A stretch of 64,000 nucleotides of DNA from assembly GCA_025526995.1 (NCBI GenBank), contig JAHLKG010000006.1, positions 992,001 through 1,056,000 on the forward strand, in the 5' to 3' direction. Source of the DNA: Powellomyces hirtus. Lineage: Eukaryota; Chytridiomycota; Chytridiomycetes; Spizellomycetales; Powellomycetaceae. The translations under genes were made by a program, and so were the position numbers. The stretch's first letter is position 1. Every line of letters begins with the position of its first letter. Below are positions 47,005-57,402 of this stretch, piece by piece. A model generated the notes under the pieces. The model was not told the origin of the DNA, searched no databases, and saw nothing but the letters and a program-made list of their open reading frames with translations.

Positions 47005-47038
47005 GCGCCACTTTTTCACACCTCGACGAGAATCTCAC
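47005..47038 (+). repeat. 34-bp dispersed element, copy A
   Basis: gcgccactttttcacacctc followed by gacgagaatctcac. Near-identical copies are at 47341-47374 (same strand, directly downstream of U6) and 47697-47727 (inverted). Confidence 0.75.
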
Positions 47039-47340
47039 ACCTCGGACGTTTTTTCTACGTTTTTACGCACGCGCCCCGTCCGGCTCGCAATATGTATCGT
47101 ATTAGAGTGAGAGGTGGGGGGGGGGGGGCCGAGCAAAGCTCGGTCCCCCTCCTCTCCCCTTTAACTTCGACGGGTATTTGAAAGAGCGACATGGCTTGAC
47201 AGGAAAACCCTTGACAGAAAAAGAAAACCCTGCTTTTGACCAAACAGCTGACTCCCACCTCTGCGCCTCCCATGGGATCGAGCGAGTAGAAAGTAGTAAG
47301 CATGCAAAATGGGAGAGAGTCTTGACTGAGCGTACTGCGC

Positions 47341-47374
47341 GCGCCACTTTTTCACACCTCGACAAGAATCTCAC
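47341..47374 (+). repeat. 34-bp dispersed element, copy B
   Basis: One mismatch to copy A over 34 bp (gacaagaat for gacgagaat). It abuts the 3' end of the U6 gene. Confidence 0.75.
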
Positions 47375-47382
47375 TTTTTGAC

Positions 47383-47507
47383 AAAACAATTTGCCCGGCG
47401 AACCGGGTATCCACTCAGATTATGCGTGTCATCCTTGCACAGGGAGCCATGCTAATCTTCTCTGTATCGAATCCAATTTATAAGATGTCAGAGGGGTGCA
47501 AGCACCC
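47383..47507 (-). ncRNA. U6: U6 spliceosomal snRNA
   Basis: The minus strand carries the invariant core atacagagaagattagcatg (ACAGAGA box, pairing with the 5' splice site) followed by the internal stem-loop region ending caaggatgacacgc. A 5' stem gggtgc-ttg-caccc opens the RNA. A TATAAA lies 29 bp upstream (47536-47541), the usual Pol III type-3 spacing. Downstream, cccggttcgccggg resembles a B box, as in yeast U6, before a TTTT terminator at about 47383. The 3' end is approximate. The internal loop has one more base than the human sequence. Confidence 0.92.
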
Positions 47508-47535
47508 TTGACGAGATAGTTACGGGGGGGTCGAG

Positions 47536-47541
47536 TTTATA
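47536..47541 (-). promoter_or_regulatory. TATA box of U6
   Basis: TATAAA on the minus strand, 29 bp before the predicted 5' end of U6. Confidence 0.7.
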
Positions 47542-47696
47542 TGGCGGAGGGTAGGAGCGGTCCAGGAGGGGAGGGGGTGAAAAACGGTTCTAGTGTGAGT
47601 GGAATGGGACTCGTGCGCGCGCATTGGGGTGGGTGGTGAGACTCCCCCCCCCGTGCACATCGATGGCTGAATATGGAAGTCGAAAAAAAGTGGGGG

Positions 47697-47727
47697 CATT
47701 CTCGTTCGAGGCGTGAAAAAGTGGCGC
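47697..47727 (-). repeat. Dispersed element, copy C (inverted)
   Basis: On the minus strand gcgccactttttcacgcctc then gaacgagaatg, matching copies A and B with a few changes; a TATCGATA follows 21 bp further along the plus strand. Confidence 0.65.
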
Positions 47728-47759
47728 AGCATATGCGCAGCACGCAATATCGATACAGT

Positions 47760-48140
47760 TCAGACGACTCCCCTGACATCAAGTATCGATACTAGAGCGC
47801 TAAAGTCAAGAGAACGGATCCAAAAAGGATCCCTGCAAGATAGACCAACGCACTTTGGGCAGGCGCGCGACATCCTTTCGTCATCTGTCGGCAGGGCGAT
47901 AAAGTCAGAGTGTATCTTCACATCCTCCACTCGAACGGCGAACTGCGACGGACACAACCGAACTGCGTGTGGCACAGTGGGCCGCGCGGCGTGCGCGCCT
48001 GATACGAACACTTGGGCTGGCTGTCTTTTCATCGACCACTCGGTGGTCCCTCCTGTAACCGTTTGGATGTCGGGGACGACGATAACAAATGGCTCCGGTT
48101 CTTTTCGGCAGAGCGGCACTTTCCGTGCGTTCTTGACCAA
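47760..48140 (-). CDS. Possible small protein, unrecognised
   Basis: Open frame of about 126 residues with EPFVIVVPDIQTVTGGTTEW and PHAVRLCPSQFAVRVEDVKI. The frame stays open upstream to about 48193 without a clear ATG, so an upstream exon would be needed. No family recognised; an overlapping plus-strand frame of similar length exists. Weak. Confidence 0.2.
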   Translation of the reverse strand: MVKNARKVPLCRKEPEPFVIVVPDIQTVTGGTTEWSMKRQPAQVFVSGAHAARPTVPHAVRLCPSQFAVRVEDVKIHSDFIALPTDDERMSRACPKCVGLSCRDPFWIRSLDFSALVSILDVRGVV

Positions 48141-48405
48141 TGCAAATGCCGCAATGGAACGAGCATAGCTGGTTCCATGTGTAGATCACGGAACACATCA
48201 ATGCTCAAGGCGCCACCAACGCGATTACCTGACAGGCATCTACTACCAGGGAGCCAAACAATGCGTCATGTAGAATCATTGACACCCGTGTGAGCACATT
48301 TCATATGACTTTATATTCTTGGTTTAGTAGATCGGAAGAGAAAAGATGCGTTGAGAAACGACTTTATATTAGTCACAGGATTGCATATGTCTCCCAAGTT
48401 AAAAG

Positions 48406-48477
48406 GAAGCCTTGGCGCAACGGCAGCGCGTCCGACTCCAGATCGGAAGGTTACGTGTTCAAATCCCGTAGGCTTCA
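48406..48477 (+). tRNA. tRNA-Trp (CCA), second copy
   Basis: Identical over 72 nt to the copy at 28222-28293, including the T-stem mismatch, followed by a T run (48482-48491) suitable as Pol III terminator. Confidence 0.9.
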
Positions 48478-48872
48478 TGTCATTTTTTTTTTGCCCACTT
48501 TGCTAATATCGAAAACGATCATAGACACACACGTGACTCGACTTTTTTGTTGTACGCGCAACGTTGCCCTCCCGAGTCTCCCCTCCCATTGCTTGGGATC
48601 GACAGTTGTTAAAGGCGTTGCGTTGGAAACCACACACACGCACCCCGTCAATACAATAGCTCTCCCGCCGTAGCGACAGCATTGCAGCTAGCTGGCACCG
48701 GCCACCCACAGAAGAGTGGTACTGCTCAGCATATACACAACGCCATCAAACAACATTGACGGATAACGTCTCACGGACGGGCCTGAGCGCAGGTCGCTCC
48801 CGGTACGGAGCTTGCTTTTAGGAGGAACTTTCCTCAGGACAACAGCCAGAGCCACTTGTGTGTCCGCCCACT
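48478..48872. promoter_or_regulatory. Upstream region of RFX gene
   Basis: 395 bp; a CACGTG-like acacgtgact occurs at about 48530. No gene seen. Confidence 0.35.
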
Positions 48873-50959
48873 ATGGAGGTAAGCGGTGTGGATCGGATCG
48901 CGGATGGCACCACGGATACGATTGCGTTGCAAGCGTGGTCTTGTCTATTCTTCCGTGATTCCATGCATTTGCTCTGTGTCGAATATAAAGTTGAACGGTT
49001 TGCCTATTTTTTTTTTTTTCGGGGGAAACGCAGGCACAGCAACAAATGGCGCTAGCGGTCGATCTCGCGGCAATGACGGCCGCACAAGCGTTGGTCGATT
49101 CGCCGATGGGTCCCGTCGTCGAAAATGGCGGAAACGGTCTCCCGTCAACACCACCGGGATCTCAACACCACCACTCTAACGGCTCTAATGACCTCGAGCC
49201 ATTTGATGAAGGCGACCATTCTGGCGACGAGCATGGCGGAAACCCCGACAATGCACGGGTCACTGAAGTCCCGACCGAATCAGATATGCGACAAATGATG
49301 CTCGAGTCGAAAGACACCCTGGAGCAACTTGCGCAAAAAGCCGCGCAAACGGGCCCACAAGCTGATAAAGCGCGATCGATATTGGTTACCCACTGGCTGA
49401 TGGAAAACTACGAGCAGTGCGAAGGGATTAGTATACCAAGAAGCAACCTGTACGATCATTACTGTTCGTATTGTTTGGAACATCGGATCGATCCCGTCAA
49501 TTCGGCGTCGTTTGGGAAATTGATCAGGACCGTGTTCCCAGAGATCAAAACGAGACGGCTGGGGACTAGGGGCAAGTCAAAGTATCATTACTGTGGCATA
49601 CGGATACGGAGTTCGGCGACGCCAATGCAAAAGTCGGCCGAGCAGACGGCTGCCATTGTCGCAGCTGTACAAGCTCGGTGAGTAACAAGTCACTAGAAGA
49701 AGGTGTCGTTGGAGGGACTCGTGTGTGTATTTATATGATCATTTGTTCTAATCTAGGGACGCTGAAGCACTCACACAACCCGCTGCCGCCGGCCTGGTGA
49801 TTGACCAGGACATGCTCCGCATACATCAACAGCAACTCGACAAGGCTCTCGTGGCCAAAATGCCGGAGCTCCCGGAACTCGTCGAGTCCCAGGTTCCACC
49901 CAACATGAATTTCGAGCTCTGCCGCGCGTTCCTGGAGGGCTACAAGGAGCACTGCCAGAACCTCCTGCAAAGTATACAGTACATGAAGTTTAACGAAGTC
50001 GAAACCATCATCAAAAGTTATTGGGACAACATCACCATGGAGGATCGTGACATTGTGAACAGTGCCGAGATTGTAGAGTACGTGTGGCGGTATGATTCGC
50101 TGCTGTACGATGTAAGTCACTCATCGATGCCGCTGCACACTGTTCAAACAAGGTCGCTCATCTTGGCTTTCTTGGTTCCTAGACAATAATGAACTTGCTT
50201 CTGCCCAATGTGCTGCAAATGATGCCAATCCAAATCATTCAGGCTGTCCGGCAATTTGCACGGCAACTTGAGAGCTGGATGTTGAAGGCGCTGGAAGGAT
50301 ACTCACAGCTCCTGACATCTCGAAAAATTGAAGGTTTGTAGCTTGTTGCTCATTAGTCACCTTGAAGTGGCGCAAATGACTAAAACGTTGTATCCCTTCA
50401 TTGTCGCGCCTTCCCAGTGGTCAAAGTGTTTATACAACAACTGCGACGGCATACATCACTCAACCACCTCGCGCAAGCCGCTGCGGCTGTGCTAGACAAC
50501 CAGGACCAGGTGAACCAGATGCTGGCTGACTGGAACCGCATTGATTTCGAAAACATTCGTGACCAGGCCTCGTGGGTCTGCGAGTGCCGCAAGGCCGACA
50601 TCATGCAGATCATGGAAATTGATTTCCGGCAGCTGCTGCAGACGGGCGGCAAACTCGAGCACTGGACGGCGTGGCTGGAGACGGTCGTTAACCGGTTCCT
50701 CGACGAGTCCCTCGATCCGCAGCGATACGTTTACGTCGCGCGACAGTTTTTGCTCAAGTGGGCATTCTATAGCTCGCTCGCGATGCGTGACCTAACCCTC
50801 CGGAGTGCGACGAGTTTCGGGTCGTTCCATCTGCTGCGGCTGCTGTTTGACGAGTATATCTTTTACCTCGTTGAGCAGCGCATCGCCAACATCAAGGCGT
50901 TTGAGCAGCAGACCCAGCAGCAATCGCAAAACCAGTCACAGGCTGTCGGCCAGTGGTGA
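48873..50959 (+). CDS. RFX-family transcription factor
   Basis: Winged-helix DNA-binding protein that binds X-box palindromes; fungal members (Crt1/Rfx1, Sak1) control DNA-damage or cell-cycle genes. Exons: 48873-48878, 49034-49677, 49757-50111, 50183-50333 and 50418-50959, in phase, 565 residues. The first coding exon is only six bases (ATG GAG). The RFX domain reads THWLMENYEQCEGISIPRSN, LYDHYCSYCLEHRIDPVNSA, SFGKLIRTVFPEIKTRRLGT and RGKSKYHYCGIRIR. Downstream exons correspond to the conserved RFX B/C/dimerization region (CRAFLEGYKEHCQNLLQSIQ, QFARQLESWMLKALEGYSQL and AQAAAAVLDNQDQVNQMLAD). The C-terminus is Q-rich. RFX proteins regulate RNR genes in yeast, but no local link can be shown. 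Confidence 0.93.
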
Positions 50960-51184
50960 AAACTTGAGATCGCTCAACAATTCGTTTCGGTACCGTCCCG
51001 CCCTTTCGTTGTACACATGTGTATCTCCCATCTCCTCTACCCCCCATCTATATGATCTTTATGCGGATTCAATTTTTGTTTATATTTGTGTTATATAATC
51101 TCTCTGCCTTTGCCTCTCTGGCACTGTCTCTTTCGATCATAATTTGAATTACAAACGAGAAACGCGTCTTGCTCTATGGCCTTT

Positions 51185-51778
51185 CTACCATCCCATAGAC
51201 ACCTCCGCAACAGTCTTCAAGCTGGCACCCAGCAATCCAAACAGACCAAAGTACGCAAAGGTGCCTCGGAGACGCTTCTTTGGGTCACCAGTGTAGTATC
51301 CCTGGGCGTAAAAGAACTTTCCAACGATCCAGACGGCTCCGCTGGCAGCAGCAAAGAGGGGGTGGGTTATGGAAGCGGTGGCGAGCAGGACGAGGAAACC
51401 GGGGTAGGACTCGAGCGTGTTCTGGTGGGCGCGCTGGTGGCAGTTGTAAAGGTTCTTGATGGGAGACTTTTCAGCTTCCGAGCGTTCAGCGTAGACTATA
51501 AAAACAAAAACAAGAAGTCAACATCTTTGCATGCCATAGTGAAGCGCAAGAAGGGATACGCACGGTAGGGGTATGGCACGCCAGCTTGCTTTCGCAGGGA
51601 TCCAGCCTTGTGTGCGAGGTACTGCATAAGCAGGGCGCTGGTGGCAGCTACGCCCATGGCCTATGGAAATGAGAAAAGCGCAGAACAGATCAGTCGGGAA
51701 CGCCAAGAGGGGAATGCATCGAGACGCCTCGAGACTTACGTAGCCGTGCTCGGGGGTCAGTGCGACGGCAAGAACCAT
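51185..51778 (-). CDS. Microsomal glutathione S-transferase 3-like (MAPEG)
   Basis: Integral ER/outer-membrane enzyme of the MAPEG superfamily with glutathione transferase or peroxidase activity. Exons 51740-51778, 51564-51660 and 51185-51495 give 148 residues, the usual size. The start is MVLAVALTPEHGY; then AMGVAATSALLMQYLAHKAG and VPYPYLYAERSEAEK, the family motif NCHQRAHQNTLESYPGFLVL, and GKFFYAQGYYTGDPKKRLRG. Four hydrophobic segments are visible. Both introns keep phase. Confidence 0.92.
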
Positions 51779-52258
51779 TTTTGATTATTTGGATGAGGAT
51801 GTGACGGGGTTGGAATTATGGAGGCAATTTCCGTCGAGGCCCTTCTTTATAAAACAAAGGTTGGAGTGGATTTGTCAACAGGCTGGCCGCTTCCGCTTTG
51901 ACTTTGAACCAACGTGTCGCTCACTGACTCGGTCGAGCTACATCTAGGTTGCACTGAGTCATTCACACAACTCCGTCAATCCTCTCAAAGGCGTTAACGA
52001 AATGGAAACGAAAATGGGACAATACCTAGTATTGTTACTTTAGATAGATTCGAAGCAACTGTGCCCGAACCAGATTTCCCAAACAGAGAAATTGTGTCTC
52101 TTTGAACAGATTATTTATGGACCACACTAGCCATTCCGGGTTTGTGGAAAAAGAAAACAACTAGGCATAAAAACCGGCCTGACCGAGAAGAGAGCAGCCC
52201 TCCCAATTCTGTTCCCCCAACTCCTTCTTTTTCTCCTACTGTATCTTTTATATTTATC
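51779..52258. promoter_or_regulatory. Divergent region of MGST3-like and Cyk3-like genes
   Basis: 480 bp between two start codons. A minus-strand TTTATAAA-like box (about 51845-51855) lies some 70 bp upstream of the MGST3-like start. No other element recognised. Confidence 0.4.
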
Positions 52259-54660
52259 ATGCGTCCTATTTACGGTGCCTCCAATGCTAGTACCAAAGCT
52301 AGTGGTGGAGTTATAGCTCCTGCCATTCCTCCAAAACCTATCAGACCTGCCAGTCAACCTTCTGTCAATTCCGTGCCGCCAACTCCGCCAACTCCACCAG
52401 CTCGCCCATCGATTGTAGAAACGATTCCTCCTCCTACACCCAAGCGTCCACCACCACCGCCAGCCTCTTCCGTGGAACATGTGCCACCCGGCAAACCCTC
52501 CCCACCGCTGCCCTCTCGTCCAGCGTTCCAGAATGTGCCGCCAATACCCGCACGCCCCGCATCCCAAAGTGTCCCGCCAACACCCTTCCGCCCACAGCTA
52601 CCCGCACGCCCGCCATCTTTCGCTTCAAATCCACAGCCACCCAGTATGCCGCCTCGCCCAGGGATGCCGCCCAGACCACAGTCGACCGTGACCTCACGAG
52701 ATGCGAACCCATTTTTCAGGGAGAACCGGGAGGAAGAGGTCAAGTCAGTGAATAGAATGTCGACATCGTCCAACCCATTTGTAGCGGCGGATCGGGAGGG
52801 TCAAAGGAAAGGGCCGGAGGATCACATGAAGCCAGTGAGCAAGATGTCAGCTGCCAACCCATTTCTGACAGCAGACAGAGAAAATCAGGCAAAGTCTGAG
52901 ACAAGAGATGTGACTCAACCATCACGGGTTTCGCCCGCGGCCGGTCTCACCAGTTCTACCCCGACCGTGTCCCCACAACTTCCGCCCCGGAAGCCACTGA
53001 CACATGTGCCAAGGAAGCTATCTCAAAACACAGTGGTACCGCCCCGTCCGCCGCGACGACCTTCAGTTGATCAGAACTCCGGAATGGGCTGCTATCCTAG
53101 TACAAAGAAAGAAGAGCACGTGTCACAACATGGGGAAATCGTGTTGCAAGCCCGGGAAAGTGCGACCCCGCATCAGGAAACTGTGACGTCGAAGCATCCA
53201 TGCCCTTCGTACGGACGTGTACCTGGATCTGACGCTGAGAAGTACGTATACATGGATTTCAGCGCGGTCGACAACTACGCCAAGGAAACTCCGGTTTCGC
53301 ACACCATCAACTCGACAACACTGTCCTCGTACCTCACTGGCCCTTTTCGCCACAGTGAAGTACTTCAACTCCGGTCTATATTCGCGTGGATCACTCATAA
53401 CATTGCGTACGACACGGAAAAGTTTTTTAGAGGGCAGCTCAAGCATCAATCTGCGGAGGAGACGCTGATCAATCGTAAAGGCGTTTGTTCCGCCTATGCC
53501 GAACTTTTCGCTGCGCTTTGCCAGCATGCAGGCTTAGCCACCTGCCGGTCCGAGTTGGGTGCATCAAAAGGATATGGTTATCGACCGGGTTCTCGCCCTA
53601 GCGCAAACAAGGATGCTCATGCCTGGAATGTGGTATTTGTGGACGGCGGATGGCGCATGATTGACGCGTGCTGGGGCGCCGGTCCGATAAACGCAGCAAC
53701 AAACCAGTTCGAGTATGAATTCAACCCGTTCTGGTTTCTCACGCACCCTGACGAGTTCGTCTTCAGTCATCTCCCGAAAAATGAAAGCGCTCAGTATACA
53801 ACAACGTTGGTCACTGACCATGATTTCGACAACCGCCCAAACCTCAGAGCCGACTTTTGGAACTCAAACGCCTTTCTGACTTCCCACACTGACACGGGCG
53901 GCAGCATCGTTCCACCCTCTGATTGGAACCCCGGAACAGATGATATATGCGTGCGTTTTATTGTCCCGACGAACTACGGCATGACAACGAGCTTAAAGGA
54001 TGAGATGGGGCAGGCCATCGAGGATGCGATCATGGTGGTGAAAGACTTCATGCCGCCGTCTTCATCGGAGACGTCAATTCCGGGCGCCTTGGAGTGCGTG
54101 GTTCGAGTCCGTCCACCCAGGACTGGTACTTTTGATCTTAGCATTTTTGGCAAACACAATTCGGTAAAGTGTCGCCACATAGGGACTGTTTCTCTGCACG
54201 TCCCGGCCACCTCTCGTTGTGCGTTTTGCTAACGGGAGTCTTTCCTTCACAGGATACTACAAAGTCCGAATTCGGTAGTCTCGTAAGCTTCTCCCTGCAA
54301 GTGCCAACCACCACCATCTTTTCAAAGCCTACGGTACTTTTCCCGAAACACTACTCGAGTACGCTGGCCAAGGTCAATGTTAGCCTGATTTCCCCTCTTG
54401 TCGCGACCCTTCCTTTACACGGGCACGCCGTTTTTGCCGTGCGCCATCTGGCTGGCAGTCACATTCTTACCCCCGGCTGCGTTGAATTGTTCTCAGAGAC
54501 GAAGCGTCGCACGATCCCCATGTCGACTTCACCCAGCGGCGACCCCGCCGTCACATTGCTCGACTGTAAGCTCGACACACCTGGCTCATGGAGCCTTGTG
54601 TGGAAACAAAACCCGAATCAGAATTCCTTCGACATCTTGGTCACCTGGGAGGTTGTCTGA
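52259..54660 (+). CDS. Transglutaminase-like domain protein, Cyk3/KY type
   Basis: Two exons (52259-54163 and 54253-54660), 770 residues. The first ~330 residues are proline-rich with many PPxP motifs that could bind SH3 domains (for example SVPPTPPTPPARP). Repeated SNPFVAADRE-type segments, with NPF motifs that EH domains bind, occur at about residues 150-210. A transglutaminase-like domain has the Cys-His-Asp triad as KGVCSAYAELF (Cys about 410), KDAHAWNVVF (His about 454) and MIDACWG (Asp about 469). Fungal Cyk3 and animal KY/hillarin share this fold; Cyk3 acts in cytokinesis and septum formation, usually without catalysis. The presence of all three triad residues here is notable. The C-terminal part resembles the beta domains after KY peptidases. 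Start at 52259; an upstream in-frame ATG at 52142 is less likely. Confidence 0.82.
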
Positions 54661-55321
54661 TTTGGTGATCTTTGTTTGGTTTGGCTACGATCTGACCTTT
54701 GGGAGATCGGAAGCTGTGGCATTTTTGGCATGCATTTATCGTAGCCTGCTCATCATGCATATCGGTAGTACCCTTGTTGTTCTTATTGGCGTAGTTTTTG
54801 TGATAGGCTAGTTCGTTCATTTGTGTAGTAGTAATATACAATTGTCCTTTTTGGGTAACGCTTTTGGTCTCACCCACGGACAAGGATCGATGAGGGCGTT
54901 TGTCATCGGTTGTCCGAAGTATTCTACTTTTGCGCTATCGTGCAAGACAATCCTTTGAGGCTTCGGTATCAAAGAGCGGACGATCTCACACGCGCCTATG
55001 ACATGGAAGTTCCAAAAAAGCATGGCATGCTCCTCTTAGCGCTGCGGTTTTGTGGCGGCCGCTGGGGACAGTAAAATTCCCGGTCGGTGGATTCTTCGGG
55101 AGACTCTCTCTTATGTGTATACATGCGAGCACCTGCTCATCGTTCCATTCAGGTGTATGTTTCTCGTTCGGTCATTTGCTGATCAATGTGTCTCCAGATA
55201 AATGTTTCGCCGCTTCATTTGTTGACTGTGATTCAAAAGCTATATACATATGTAATAGACACTACCCCGCCCAGTGTCAAATGTGTACGCCACTAGTTAC
55301 TTAGTCCCTCTACTGGATGAT
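54661..55321. other. Convergent intergenic region
   Basis: 3' regions of the Cyk3-like gene (+) and the two-helix membrane protein gene (-). No gene recognised; short frames overlap on both strands. Confidence 0.4.
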
Positions 55322-56655
55322 TTAGACATGTATAACCTCAATCGCCCCTCCACGTTTATGTACCGGTGCATTAGCTGTCCGCGTTTGCAAATCAGGAAGC
55401 GGCTCGTGATAAAAGTCTCTCAACATTTTCTCTAATGCAATCAGTCGTGTCGTCAGCGACTCAACCGTTTCGGGGCCTTTGTCGCCTTTGGCGGTGGATG
55501 CTTCAACAAGCTCCGGATGGGTCTTTGCGAGTTGCGCCCGCATCTCCGACGCATATACCGTTCTCTGCATCACCCCGAACGGATCACTCCGACCTTGGCC
55601 GAAGAGCAAGGTAAAAATTCCCAGTGCGATGGTCGCAAATCCTCCGATCCAGTTGGGGATGTTGTCCCAGTTGAAAGCTCTGACTTCTGTATCCACCCTC
55701 GTCTGGTAAATGTTCGGATATGTGTGGAGCCGATTGCCGGCCAGAAACTGGACAAAGGTCGACGTCGTCATGCTTGCTTTCCTGCCAGTTGGTGACTCGG
55801 CGGGATCGGTGTTGAGGATCAAGCCCGCTGGGGAAATAGGCGCATTCATACCAGTCGTGGCAATGATGGTGAAGTCCAGCAAACGCGTCGACTGATCCTC
55901 AATTGTCATGTCAAGAGGCACATAGTTGGACTTGATGGCGTGGACCGTTTGCGTGTTGTTCGCCTGAATGGGCCCGGTCATAAGTTCCTGCAGACCGAAC
56001 GGCGACTGTCCTTGATCCACCGCATAGTACGCCAGGAGTTCCGAGCTGGCCGTGATCGCATTGGTCGGATTGTAATCGTAACCACAGCCCACAGCCAAGA
56101 GATAGCCAGCGCCATCAACAGCCGGCCCCACATTGGAGGTAGTAAACTTGAAGGACGGGCGGTTATAGAACCGATGGCAAAGGAAAGCGTTGTCGTTACC
56201 GAGAACCGAGAAATCTTCCGGAGATGAGACAGGCTGGATAAAGCGCGACAAGTCCTGAATTATATTCTCAGCTGTCGTTTCCGCCGGATTGTAAGTGGTG
56301 CCCAGGCAGCGGGGGGTGAGCTCAGACAGCGGTGTGACAAGACTGGAGTTCTGCTGCCCGAGGTTGTAACAGAAAATCACGTCGGGAATTACAAATTCCT
56401 GTGGCCGTCGCAGCTCGGTCTTGATTAGCGGCGGCGTGTTGTAAATCTGTACGAATCTTTGTGAATACACATGTGGGGACATCAACAACAGCCTTGTGAT
56501 TCTGCACGTACCTTCCATATGCCGTACACGAAATATCCCACTACAAACGAAATAAGAGCCAGTTTCGTGATAATGTGCCATCGGCGCAATCTCGGGGGGA
56601 GTAACGGGTTATCTAAACCATATTTTTCCAAAGTGCTCAGAATACTCGAGACCAT
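55322..56655 (-). CDS. Two-helix membrane protein, unrecognised
   Basis: Exon 1 (56512-56655) starts MVSSILSTLEKYGLDNPLLP and holds a first membrane segment KLALISFVVGYFVYGIW; exon 2 (55322-56446) continues IYNTPPLIKTELRRPQEFVI. A large middle region (~270 residues) has several cysteines (FCYN, RCLG, LCHR, GCGYDY) and NxS/T sites, fitting an extracytoplasmic domain. A second membrane segment IPNWIGGFATIALGIFTLLF is followed by a short tail with a helical SLTTRLIALEKMLRDFYHEP. The topology, with both ends in the cytosol, resembles some ion channels, but no family motif is seen. The intron is 65 nt, phase 0. Confidence 0.7.
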
Positions 56656-57402
56656 GATGACCGTCAGAAAACGTTGTGGATAACGAGAAGTGAGGCCGCG
56701 CAAAGTTGAGTGAACATTATAATTGTATGAGCCTTGGAAAAGAGATTGTGAGGAGAAAAGTGCAGATGAATACCCCGCATTGCCGAGCTGCGGCATTGTT
56801 GCGGTTCGCTTCTCAACGAGAGTATGAAACAGCGTATTGGATGCCTTGCTTTCTGACCTGCAAAAGCAAGCAATTCACCCGTCCAGCCGCTCAGTCCAGA
56901 GCGCAACTCCGACGCGTTACGTAATACAGTCAGGAGGGAAGCCCCGCCGTCGGAATGGGGCTTTTCGAAGTTTCGGGTCCGACGCGGAGGCATTGAGGAG
57001 TGAGAGTTACGCTTGGTCTAGGCCCATTTAGGCTCTTTTCATTTTGCTTCCCCAAGATATAAACTGTCGTGGCCTGACCTCCACGGAGGTTCTATTCTTG
57101 CGAACTCAGTGGATAGGTGGAAATGCTGCGTTTCAGCTCCGAGCTGTCTCTGCCGTCACTCCAAGCTTTGATGTCCGGCCCGACATTCTCAGGCGTGACT
57201 TGACAATGGAAATATTAAATGTGCGCCGATGTCGAGGACTCAGCGGGTCCTGAATTCTCTAGTTTCCCTCAACGATCTGTACTTCCCTTTCCACAAAATG
57301 CCAAGAGATGCTTTGTTGATCTCTTAAAGCGCGCCCAAACGCAGCCCGCTCCCTCTCAGATACATACCTCTCCCGATCGCCTTTACCATCCTTCCCCCAA
57401 AC
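56656..57402. promoter_or_regulatory. Divergent upstream region
   Basis: 747 bp between divergent start codons. Short frames on both strands overlap and are not convincing. Confidence 0.35.

Larger units (their letters stand above)
45996..47791. promoter_or_regulatory. TATCGATA-rich intergenic region
   Basis: Exact TATCGATA octamers at 45996, 46063, 46119, 46216, 46227, 46925, 47748 and 47784 (starts). A fully random 64-kb sequence should contain about one. Further copies are at 5935, 38713 and 38751. The region also has G/C homopolymers (13 G at 47116-47128; C run at about 47643-47652) and TATA-like boxes. No protein gene is convincing here. Confidence 0.7.

Noticed and set aside
46260..47105. 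Plus-strand open frame of 281 codons
   Set aside because: Composition is erratic, no motif or family, overlapped by another frame, and it crosses TATCGATA and repeat elements.
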